NCBI GenBank assembly: GCA_947629295.1
Contig: CANRDH010000044.1
Span: 1 to 9,932 of the forward strand
Length of the DNA: 9,932 bases
Reading direction: 5' to 3'
Origin: an uncultured Clostridia bacterium
Lineage (GTDB): Bacteria > Bacillota > Clostridia > Oscillospirales > Acutalibacteraceae
Shown: one piece after another, positions 1 through 5,657 of the stretch
Position numbering within the stretch: position 1 is the first letter of the stretch
How the letters are laid out: each line of letters opens with the position of its first letter
Made by a program: the position numbers and the translations under genes
Notes under the pieces: model-generated
Told to the model about the DNA's origin: nothing
The model's input: only the letters and a program-made list of their open reading frames with translations
Databases searched by the model: none

Positions 1-252
1 TACTGTTGTGCCTGCGGCTGTCCATACTGCTGTTGGTACTGTTGTGCCTGCGGCTGTTCATACTGCTGTTGGTACTGTTGTGCCTGCGGCTGTCCATACT
101 GCTGTTGGTACTGTTGTGCCTGCGGCTGTTCATACTGCTGTTGGTACTGCTGTACCTGCGGCTGTCCATACTGCGGCTGATACTGCTGTACCTGGGGTTG
201 TCTATACTGTGGCTGATACTGCTGTACTTGGGGCTGCCCATACTGCGGCTGC
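1..252. repeat. 36-bp in-frame tandem repeat (12-residue units), 72-bp higher order
   Basis: Seven 36-bp units run from 1 to 252 inside the zinc-ribbon gene, each coding 12 residues. Bases 1-72 and 73-144 are identical. Within each 72-bp block the two units differ by one base, which alternates a Gly codon with a Glu codon (QYGQ and QYEQ). Units at 145-180, 181-216 and 217-252 diverge progressively towards the start of the gene. The array continues past the left edge, so the copy number is unknown. Identical distal copies and decayed proximal copies indicate recent expansion by slippage or unequal recombination. Confidence 0.95.
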
Positions 253-575
253 CCATATTGGGGCTGATACTGTTGACTCTGTGGAGTATACTGTTCAATA
301 TATTGCGGATGTTCCACGCTATCGGAGTAACTGTCACCAAATGGGTCATTAAATTGCTCAGAAAAACCCTCCGTAAAATGAGGCTGTTCATACTGCGGTT
401 CTTCATATTGCTGACCTATGGGTCTGCCATACTGATCATATTCTATATGTGGTTTTTCAGGTTCCGGTGTATCTAAGTCGGGCATAACAAACAGCTTAAA
501 TTCTTTGGAATTGCAGTTAAGACAAAACGTCACACTGTCCGGGAACGCAGAACCACAATTAGCACAAATTTTCAT
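1..575 (-). CDS. Zinc-ribbon protein with Gln/Pro/Tyr-rich tandem-repeat tail (3' end beyond window)
   Basis: The reading frame is open from the ATG at 575 to the window edge, giving 191 complete codons and no stop. A strong AGGAGGG ribosome binding site at 587-581, five bases upstream, fixes the start. Residues 1-21 form a short zinc ribbon with paired cysteines C4/C7 and C18/C21 (CANC and CLNC). Residues 25-100 are acidic, rich in Glu, Asp, Pro and Tyr, and look disordered. From about residue 101 the protein is almost entirely Gln, Pro, Tyr and Gly in 12-residue units of the type QQYQQQYGQPQA. Clostridial proteins that start with such a ribbon often carry membrane segments or another domain further on, but that part is not visible here. 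The composition resembles prion-like low-complexity domains. The function is unknown; zinc binding is inferred from the cysteine pattern. Confidence 0.85.
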   Translation of the reverse strand, partial: MKICANCGSAFPDSVTFCLNCNSKEFKLFVMPDLDTPEPEKPHIEYDQYGRPIGQQYEEPQYEQPHFTEGFSEQFNDPFGDSYSDSVEHPQYIEQYTPQSQQYQPQYGQPQYGQPQVQQYQPQYRQPQVQQYQPQYGQPQVQQYQQQYEQPQAQQYQQQYGQPQAQQYQQQYEQPQAQQYQQQYGQPQAQQ

Positions 576-595
576 AGATACCCTCCTGCACAGAT

Positions 596-624
596 ATTAT
601 ACAATAATTTTCTACGCCTAAGAA
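596..624 (-). promoter_or_regulatory. Probable SigA-type promoter for the zinc-ribbon gene
   Basis: On the minus strand a perfect -10 hexamer TATAAT lies at 601-596, directly preceded by TTG. The -35 position at 17 bp spacing (624-619) reads TTCTTA, a poor match. The predicted transcript would start about 590-588, next to the AGGAGGG site at 587-581, leaving a very short leader. The call rests on the -10 element alone. Confidence 0.4.
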
Positions 625-960
625 AATGATTAAATGTTCACCCGGCCGCCCTGCGGCGTAAAACGGCGTCGGATGACGGTGTGCGGTCATCACTTAAACT
701 CAGTGACGTCAAAAAACATATGACTGACACTTCAAGCAAATTCCATACCCCTATCCTAAGATTAATTATATTACAAATTCTCCAATAATGTCAATATCTG
801 TATAAAATTTTGTTGAGAAAAGCAAATAAAAATGAAAAATATAGTACATATATACAGCATATCACTATAATCATATTGAACGTAAAGCTTTTTATGTCTC
901 GTAAATATATACTTTTTCAAGCACAAAAAAATACTTGATACCCTTTAAAGTCAGTTGATA

Positions 961-1051
961 ATCAAAACCGACCCGCATATTGCAGGTCGGCAAGAAAGCA
1001 ACAATTAACCGTATATATAATCGAAGACAGCTCACAGTGTAAGCTGTCTTC
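961..1051 (-). terminator. Two tandem hairpins downstream of the lipoprotein gene
   Basis: Twenty bases past the lipoprotein stop lies a hairpin with a perfect 10-bp stem, GAAGACAGCT/AGCTGTCTTC, at 1023-1032 and 1042-1051, with a 9-base loop. It is followed on the minus strand only by a mixed AT tract. A second hairpin, CCGACC/GGTCGG at 968-973 and 985-990 with an inner GCA/TGC pairing, is followed on the minus strand by TTTTGAT. The second looks like an intrinsic terminator; the first may assist it or protect the 3' end. The neighbouring TTGATAATCAA at 955-965 is a short inverted repeat. Confidence 0.55.
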
Positions 1052-1071
1052 CGTTATAACATAGCTTTTTA

Positions 1072-2307
1072 TCACAAATTCCAAAGGCCGCTGTACCCGG
1101 TTATAAAATTAGAGCCAAAGCATATCTCATAAAAGCCGTCTATCTCATAGGTATTTTTCTCAAGATCGTTTTTAATTGACTCCGATGTCACTACTCTGAC
1201 AGGTACATCCTGTTCGCTCGGAAGCTCATTTTTATTCATTATCCTCATAGCATAATCAACCATAGCATATGCCGTCCATTCATAGCTTTGGGCAACGAGC
1301 ATCTCAAGACTCCCGTTTTCGGCCGCCTGAAGCGCGTAAATACTTCCTCCTGTTGAAATTATTTTAATATTCTTTCCGGATTGCTCCACTCCGCTTATCG
1401 CATCGTTTATCATTGATTCATCAAGTACGACAATGTAATTAAGATTAGGATCATTTTCTATTGCCTGCCTTATTTTTGAGGATAATCCGTTATCTACCTC
1501 AAGTGACGAACCACTTAAAACAGTACAGTAGCCGGATGTTACATATTTCTTAAATTCATCCGCAAAACCGTTATATATAGAGCTTGAAAGTATTGAATCC
1601 GAATTATTTATCGCAAGGGCGTTCACCTTGCCCTTGTTCTTGGTAATAGACCAGTCCGCAAGAAGCCTTCCCGCAAGCTGATAATTTATAGGCATGGTGT
1701 AGTCTACATAATGATCTTTTTCATCCTTACCCAGATTTCCGGCAGAGATGACCTTTTTACCGTTTGCCTGTGTGCGCTCTATATCGGTTGCCAAAGCATC
1801 CTTATCTATATCCCCATACATAACTACAATGTCGCTTGAGTCTATTGCTTTTTCAAGCTCTTCACTGTAAAACGAAACCGTTCCGTCCGATTCATCACTG
1901 ATCACCTTAGAAAATCCTGCCGATTTTGCGGCATTTTTAAACTGACCGGCTACAAGGGATGTATAGGTATTATTTGAATTATCCTGAATCAGCATAATCT
2001 TTTTCTTGTTTGTTATTTCCTTGGCGTCAATCGATTCTGCCTGAAACGTAAACTCCGGCACATCCTTGTATGACGATATGAAGGTATCGAGTTCATTAAG
2101 CTGAGCCTTTGTTATCTCGGGCTTTGACTCAACAACACTTATATCATCGACCTGATTGCTTGATTCCTCGGACGATTCCTCAACTATTGATTTTTGCCCT
2201 TCTGCATCCGAAGCAGCGCCCTCCTTGGTTCCCTCATTACAACCTGCCGAAACAAAAGACATCATAATAACGGCAAATGTCAAAATAAACAAAGTAAGCT
2301 TTTTCAT
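1072..2307 (-). CDS. Sugar-binding-type (type 1 periplasmic-binding-protein fold) lipoprotein, orphan
   Basis: A 411-residue lipoprotein. The start at 2307 is chosen because GGAGGA at 2317-2312 sits a few bases upstream; the in-frame ATG at 2328 has no such site. Residues 1-22 are a signal peptide ending in the lipobox VSAGC, so C23 should be lipidated and anchor the protein to the outer face of the membrane. Residues 24-66 form a Ser/Glu-rich linker. Residues from about 100 to 400 resemble ribose/galactose-type substrate-binding proteins. Signs are the opening strand KKIMLIQD, the SDIVVMYGD and YIVVLDE strands, the KIISTGG strand, and an end reading GYSGLWNL, which recalls the aromatic C-terminus of related sugar binders. 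Such proteins normally deliver ligand to an ABC importer, but no permease or ATPase gene is next to it. The ligand is unknown. A sensory role is possible but is only inference. Confidence 0.8.
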   Translation of the reverse strand: MKKLTLFILTFAVIMMSFVSAGCNEGTKEGAASDAEGQKSIVEESSEESSNQVDDISVVESKPEITKAQLNELDTFISSYKDVPEFTFQAESIDAKEITNKKKIMLIQDNSNNTYTSLVAGQFKNAAKSAGFSKVISDESDGTVSFYSEELEKAIDSSDIVVMYGDIDKDALATDIERTQANGKKVISAGNLGKDEKDHYVDYTMPINYQLAGRLLADWSITKNKGKVNALAINNSDSILSSSIYNGFADEFKKYVTSGYCTVLSGSSLEVDNGLSSKIRQAIENDPNLNYIVVLDESMINDAISGVEQSGKNIKIISTGGSIYALQAAENGSLEMLVAQSYEWTAYAMVDYAMRIMNKNELPSEQDVPVRVVTSESIKNDLEKNTYEIDGFYEICFGSNFITGYSGLWNL

Positions 2308-2355
2308 TTTTTCCTCCGATATTTGCACATTTAAGTACTCAATATTCCATGCTTA

Positions 2356-2384
2356 ATTATACTTCTTACAATTATCACTGTCAA
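2356..2384 (-). promoter_or_regulatory. Perfect SigA consensus promoter for the lipoprotein gene
   Basis: On the minus strand TTGACA lies at 2384-2379 and TATAAT at 2361-2356, separated by exactly 17 bp. Both hexamers match the housekeeping consensus at every base. Transcription would start near 2349 and leave a leader of about 40 bases before the ATG at 2307. This predicts strong vegetative transcription unless a repressor acts here; I see no clear operator. Confidence 0.85.
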
Positions 2385-2473
2385 CAATTATTTTTGACGT
2401 ATTTAACGAATTAATGCATATTCTTTTTGTTAATTTATTCTCACTTGTCAAAAAAAGATGAATTATGTGCCCT

Positions 2474-2503
2474 GAATAAACAATAGACTGCCCGGCAACA
2501 ATT
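2474..2503 (+). promoter_or_regulatory. Probable SigF (forespore) promoter for gpr
   Basis: The sequence GAATA at 2474-2478, then 15 bp, then GGCAACAATT at 2494-2503. The Bacillus SigF consensus is roughly GYWTA-N15-GGNRANANTW: the -10 fits at every specified position, the spacing is exact, and the -35 has one mismatch. A start near 2510 would leave a short leader before the GGAGGA site at 2522-2527. gpr is a known forespore gene in Bacillus, which supports the call. SigG recognises a similar -35, but its CATNMTA -10 is not present at the right distance. Confidence 0.65.
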
Positions 2504-2532
2504 TAATAAAGAAAGATTTACGGAGGAATATT

Positions 2533-3408
2533 ATGAATTACAGAACAGACCTTGCCCTTGAGGCCCATGAAATAAGCGGAGGAGACACAAGCGGAGTAAA
2601 AATGGATACGGTATCCAAAGGAATAATGAAAATAAGCAGACTTCATATTCAAAGCAAAAACGCCTCTGAAAAGCTCGGAAAACCCAAAGGCAGATATATT
2701 ACCGCCGAAGGACTTCCTCTGACGGATAATTTTCGCGATGTCAAGGAGCAAATCGAAGCCCTTGCCGACGAAATAAAACCCCTTATACCCAAAAACGGTA
2801 CGATTCTTGTCATAGGCATAGGAAATACCGAAATAACCCCCGATTCACTCGGGCCTAAGAGTGCTGATTCTGTGCTTGCGACAAGACATATAAGCGGTGA
2901 AATTGCCCGTTCGGCAGGTCTTGATAAGCTGCGTCCTGTTGCAGTCCTCTCTCCGGGTGTACTCGGTCAGACAGGCATAGAAGTCGGGGAGCTGATAATA
3001 TCGCTTATACAGAATATCAAAATCTCCGCCGTGATAGCTGTTGACGCACTCGCCTCAAGAAGTCTGTCACATCTCGGCAGGACTATACAGATAAGCGACA
3101 GCGGTATATCGCCGGGCTCAGGAATAGGGAATAACCGTTTAAGTCTTACAAAGGATACTCTGGGTATTCCTGTTATAGGCATAGGTATGCCCACAGTTGT
3201 TGACGGAATGACGCTTGCATTGGATTTGTTGGGCGAATCAAGCGCTCCGAAGGATAAGCTTCCCGATAAATACAAAGAAAAACTTATTGTTACTCCACGG
3301 GAGATCGATTTACTCACCATGCGCGCCTCCAAGCTTATAGGAATGGCGATAAACTGTGCCGTACAGGATCATTACAGTTTCGAGGAGCTTGCCTCTCTTG
3401 TATCATAA
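2533..3408 (+). CDS. gpr: Germination protease GPR (peptidase family A25)
   Basis: GPR is made in the forespore as an inactive zymogen, processes itself late in sporulation, and on germination degrades the small acid-soluble proteins that coat spore DNA, releasing amino acids. This copy has 291 residues against about 370 in Bacillus. Family landmarks are all present: TDLALEA (5-11), GIGNTEITPDSLGPK (95-109), the PGVLGQTGIE loop (141-150), AVDALASRS (169-177), QISDSGISPGSGIGN (186-200), GIPVIGIGMPTVVD (211-224) and VTPREID (253-259). D104 and D171 correspond to the two catalytic aspartates described for Bacillus GPR. Only MNYR precedes TDLALEA, where Bacillus has a 15-16-residue propeptide. 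The shorter length also reflects loss of a Bacillus segment between TVVD and VTPREID. ATG at 2533 follows GGAGGA by five bases. spoIIP follows 65 bp downstream, as in B. subtilis. Confidence 0.96.
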   Translation: MNYRTDLALEAHEISGGDTSGVKMDTVSKGIMKISRLHIQSKNASEKLGKPKGRYITAEGLPLTDNFRDVKEQIEALADEIKPLIPKNGTILVIGIGNTEITPDSLGPKSADSVLATRHISGEIARSAGLDKLRPVAVLSPGVLGQTGIEVGELIISLIQNIKISAVIAVDALASRSLSHLGRTIQISDSGISPGSGIGNNRLSLTKDTLGIPVIGIGMPTVVDGMTLALDLLGESSAPKDKLPDKYKEKLIVTPREIDLLTMRASKLIGMAINCAVQDHYSFEELASLVS

Positions 3409-3431
3409 TTGAGCTGAACCCGTCATAAGCT
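3403..3431 (+). promoter_or_regulatory. Candidate SigE (mother-cell) promoter for spoIIP, overlapping the gpr stop
   Basis: TCATAAT at 3403-3409 matches the Bacillus SigE -35 consensus KMATATT at six of seven positions. After a 14-bp spacer, CATAAGCT at 3424-3431 matches CATACAHT at six of eight, including the CATA core. The -35 contains the gpr stop codon. A start near 3438 would lie about 20 bases before the GGGAGG site of spoIIP. B. subtilis spoIIP is transcribed in both compartments, which makes the element plausible, but AT-rich spacers give such matches by chance. Confidence 0.35.
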
Positions 3432-3473
3432 TTATTATGTAAAAACAAAAAGCACGTTGGGAGGTAATGCTGT

Positions 3474-4667
3474 TTGAGAATAAATAAAGGTTTGTTGCGC
3501 AAAACCGGTCTTATAGCAATATCCTCCGTGCTAATAGGCTCGGCGGCACTATGCACCGCAATACGAATAAGCCGGGCAGGTATACCGGTTTCCATCGATA
3601 CCTTTGCCGCAGAAACAACTCTTCCCGCAGGTAACGGGAATTTCCGAATCGTACAAACCACCGCCTCGTCCTCATCAAAGCATAACAGTACTGCTGAAAC
3701 CGATGCACCGGAGCCGTCCGAGATACAGAACGAGGAAAGCAATGGAGCAGTACATTCAAACGATACCCCCGAAAACAGCGAATCTCCCTCCGACAGTAAT
3801 TTTGAAGCGTCAACGGCTTCCGAAGAAGAAATTAAAAAGTATGATAAAGAGCATCAAGGAGAGGAGCAGTTTCCTGTTCTGGAATTCACATCCACAGACG
3901 GTAACACATCCTATAATGGAGTTCAGGTAAAAAATATATCTTCTGCCGACATAGATATAAAAAAAGAATTACAGTCCGAGCTCGGTTTTACAATGGAAAA
4001 AACAGACGAGCCCCAGGTTCTTATATATCATACGCATACAAGCGAGAGCTTTCTCGATTATGATACAGGGTATTATTACGAAAGCTTTTATCCGAGAAGC
4101 TCGGACAAAAGCCGTAATGTTTGTGCAATCGGTGATGAAATAGCAAAACAGTTGAACGCGGAAGGCATAGTAACCGTACACGATACCACGTTTCATGATG
4201 ACCCCAGCTATAACGGCGCATATGACAGAAGCATGGATACAATCAGAAAAAATCTGGAAAAATATCCGTCAATAAAGGTCGTTCTCGATATCCACCGTGA
4301 CGGTATAGGCACGGATACACAAAGGTCTAAGCCTGTTTTTACAGTAAACGGGAAAAAGGCAGCACAAATCATGATACTTTCAGGATATAATTATGAGGGT
4401 ACGGATGAATTTAAGAATTGGGAATATAATCTGCGTTTTGCACTCCAAATACAAAAAACCGCAGAGGAAATGTACCCGGACATGGTTCGCCCCCTATATT
4501 TCGGCGATTTTATGTATAATATGAATGTAAATACAGGGTCGCTGCTTATTGAGGTCGGTGCAGATTCAAATACGGTTGAAGAGGTTCGGTATACGGGTTA
4601 CCTTCTCGGAAAAGTACTGAAGGAAGTGCTTGACCCCGATAAAAATAATGACACAAAATCAGATTGA
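3474..4667 (+). CDS. spoIIP: Stage II sporulation protein P, peptidoglycan amidase/endopeptidase
   Basis: SpoIIP acts with SpoIID and SpoIIM (the DMP complex) to cut septal peptidoglycan so the mother-cell membrane can engulf the forespore; it has amidase and endopeptidase activity. This copy has 397 residues. A hydrophobic segment at about 11-31 is an uncleaved anchor or signal. Residues 45-135 are a Ser/Glu/Thr-rich, likely disordered linker. The enzyme domain follows: IYHTHTSESF (184-193), the N-terminal metal-binding and active-site block; LDIHRDG (271-277); and LLIEVGADSNT (357-367) with the conserved glutamate. Translation starts at TTG 3474, nine bases after GGGAGG at 3459-3464; the nearby ATG at 3467 hits a stop after six codons. 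It lies 65 bp after gpr, probably co-transcribed with it and possibly also read from its own SigE-type promoter. I see no clear terminator downstream. Confidence 0.95.
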   Translation: MRINKGLLRKTGLIAISSVLIGSAALCTAIRISRAGIPVSIDTFAAETTLPAGNGNFRIVQTTASSSSKHNSTAETDAPEPSEIQNEESNGAVHSNDTPENSESPSDSNFEASTASEEEIKKYDKEHQGEEQFPVLEFTSTDGNTSYNGVQVKNISSADIDIKKELQSELGFTMEKTDEPQVLIYHTHTSESFLDYDTGYYYESFYPRSSDKSRNVCAIGDEIAKQLNAEGIVTVHDTTFHDDPSYNGAYDRSMDTIRKNLEKYPSIKVVLDIHRDGIGTDTQRSKPVFTVNGKKAAQIMILSGYNYEGTDEFKNWEYNLRFALQIQKTAEEMYPDMVRPLYFGDFMYNMNVNTGSLLIEVGADSNTVEEVRYTGYLLGKVLKEVLDPDKNNDTKSD

Positions 4668-4735
4668 CAATGAGAAGCTATAATAATGTGCTGAAAATTT
4701 CATTTTACAATGTTATTTTTCTGCGATTATGACCA

Positions 4736-4764
4736 TTTAATACTATGAAAAATTCTGCTATAAT
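4736..4764 (+). promoter_or_regulatory. Extended -10 SigA promoter for the PEPS-stalk membrane protein gene
   Basis: TGCTATAAT at 4756-4764 is a perfect extended -10 (TGN plus TATAAT). The -35 position at 17 bp reads TTTAAT (4736-4741), a weak match, as extended -10 promoters tolerate. A start near 4771 leaves about 30 bases before the ATG at 4804. It suggests the gene is transcribed on its own in vegetative cells rather than only by read-through from gpr-spoIIP. Confidence 0.6.
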
Positions 4765-4803
4765 AAAAGAAAACGAACGGTATCACTATTGGTGGTGAAA
4801 ATA

Positions 4804-5586
4804 ATGAGAAAATATAATTATACAGTGAGAAATTCCGCAAAATTTCCGCCCTTTGGGGGCAGGTCTTTTAAACTGTTACTTACAATGATACTTATTACCG
4901 CTTCTGTATTGCTGACTTTTGGCATTACAGTACACGCAGAGGACGAAAACCCGTCTCAGGAAACCTCCGAATATGTCAGCGTTCCCGAGGAATCCGAGCC
5001 GTCATATACTCCGGAGCCGTCGGAGCCTGAGCCTTCATACAAGCCCGAACCTTCTGAGCCGTCATACGAGCCGGATCCCTTTTATGAGCCGTCACAGCAT
5101 GAGCCTGAACCTGAGCCGTCATATGAACCGGAACCCGAGCCGTCATACGAGCCGGATCCCTCTTATGAGCCTGTCGAGAGTATCAGCATAAATATAATTG
5201 ACCCTTTCAAAAATATTGCGGGAGTGAAATATATACTTCCCTCAGACAATCCGAAATTCACCCCGCCCGAAAGCAGTATAGATGATGAATCATCTGCGGA
5301 AAGCTCAGAAGAAGCCGCAGCTATAATTAATACGTCGAGTAAGCTTGAAACCACCCCGCCTATCGTCTATGACGAACACTCCGCAGTTGTGACATATGAG
5401 AGCGAAACGGATAACTCCTCATTTCTGATAGGCATGATTTTCTGGTCTATAATCGGAGTTATAGTTACTGCTGTTCTTATACTTATTCTTAATTTCAAGG
5501 GAAATAAAACTGAATTTGCATTCAGCAGAAAGAGATATCATAAAGGAGCAAATAATTCAACAAGGACCAATAAATACAATATATAA
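4804..5586 (+). CDS. Unrecognised secreted single-pass membrane protein with Pro/Glu/Ser/Tyr repeat stalk
   Basis: A 260-residue protein I cannot assign to a family. The start is ATG 4804, preceded by GGTGGTGA (4791-4798), a one-mismatch match to the anti-16S sequence; the upstream TTG at 4789 lies before that site and is rejected. Residues 24-45 form a signal peptide hydrophobic core ending in VHA, so cleavage before E46 is likely. Residues 61-123 are a stalk of EPS, EPSYEP and PEPEPSYE units, strongly acidic. Residues 125-150 (ISINIIDPF through VKYILPSDNP) are less repetitive. A Ser/Glu-rich stretch follows, then a transmembrane helix at about 207-230 and a basic tail of about 30 residues (FKGNK, SRKRYHK). 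This implies an extracellular N-terminal part and cytoplasmic C-terminus. There is no LPXTG motif. The rigid acidic stalk could span or contact the wall. Its place after spoIIP does not prove a sporulation role. Confidence 0.8.
   Translation: MRKYNYTVRNSAKFPPFGGRSFKLLLTMILITASVLLTFGITVHAEDENPSQETSEYVSVPEESEPSYTPEPSEPEPSYKPEPSEPSYEPDPFYEPSQHEPEPEPSYEPEPEPSYEPDPSYEPVESISINIIDPFKNIAGVKYILPSDNPKFTPPESSIDDESSAESSEEAAAIINTSSKLETTPPIVYDEHSAVVTYESETDNSSFLIGMIFWSIIGVIVTAVLILILNFKGNKTEFAFSRKRYHKGANNSTRTNKYNI
5056..5171 (+). repeat. Near-identical 35-bp coding repeat within the PEPS stalk
   Basis: Bases 5056-5090 and 5137-5171 differ at one position out of 35. They are offset by 81 bases (27 codons) and in frame. 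The one difference changes DPFYEP to DPSYEP. Shorter PEPSYE-type copies fill the space between. The identity at the base level shows recent duplication inside the stalk. Confidence 0.85.
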
Positions 5587-5606
5587 ATATTCTGTACAGT
5601 AAATCA

Positions 5607-5650
5607 GGGGCTGTCGCATTGAGTTCAGCAAACTCAGGCGAAGCCCCTTT
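5607..5650 (+). terminator. Strong intrinsic terminator between convergent genes
   Basis: A long interrupted hairpin: GGGGCT (5607-5612) pairs with AGCCCC (5642-5647), TCGC (5614-5617) with GCGA (5638-5641), and TGAGTT (5620-5625) with AACTCA (5631-5636), with loop CAGCA. On the plus strand it is followed by TTTCTGTTTATT, a fair U tract, and it lies 20 bases after the stalk-protein stop. On the minus strand it lies 10 bases after the aspS stop and is followed by TGATTTAC, so it may also end hisS-aspS transcription, less efficiently. Confidence 0.85.
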
Positions 5651-5657
5651 CTGTTTA

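Larger units (their letters stand above)
576..1071. other. Noncoding region between the zinc-ribbon and lipoprotein genes
   Basis: About 500 bases without a supportable gene. The right half (about 712-960) is very AT-rich, and its only small frames (for example an ATG at 720 with 22 codons) lack a ribosome binding site. A GC-rich patch at 641-711 holds several short inverted repeats: GCCGC/GCGGC (645-657), GATGAC/GTCATC (672-691) and the palindrome TGACGTCA (704-711). It also holds a direct repeat of CGGCGT at 655-669. I match it to no known riboswitch or small RNA. Two hairpins at 968-1051 are listed separately. Confidence 0.6.

Noticed and set aside
1..252. Regular 36-bp direct repeats that could suggest a CRISPR array
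   Set aside because: The repeats are head to tail with no unique spacers, are in frame, and code Gln/Pro/Tyr units of the minus-strand zinc-ribbon protein.
6..476. Plus-strand Leu-rich open frame and an Ala/Val-rich one
   Set aside because: They are antisense readings of the 36-bp coding repeat; the minus-strand frame has the zinc ribbon and a strong ribosome binding site.
720..788. Small plus-strand frame of 22 codons starting at ATG 720
   Set aside because: No ribosome binding site upstream and no distinctive product.
866..871. TATAAT on the plus strand in the AT-rich spacer
   Set aside because: No acceptable -35 at 16-18 bp and no gene or recognisable RNA downstream; expected by chance in such AT-rich DNA.
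4664..4684. TTGACA followed by TATAAT just after spoIIP
   Set aside because: The hexamers are only nine bases apart, far too close for a SigA promoter; the extended -10 at 4756-4764 is a better candidate.
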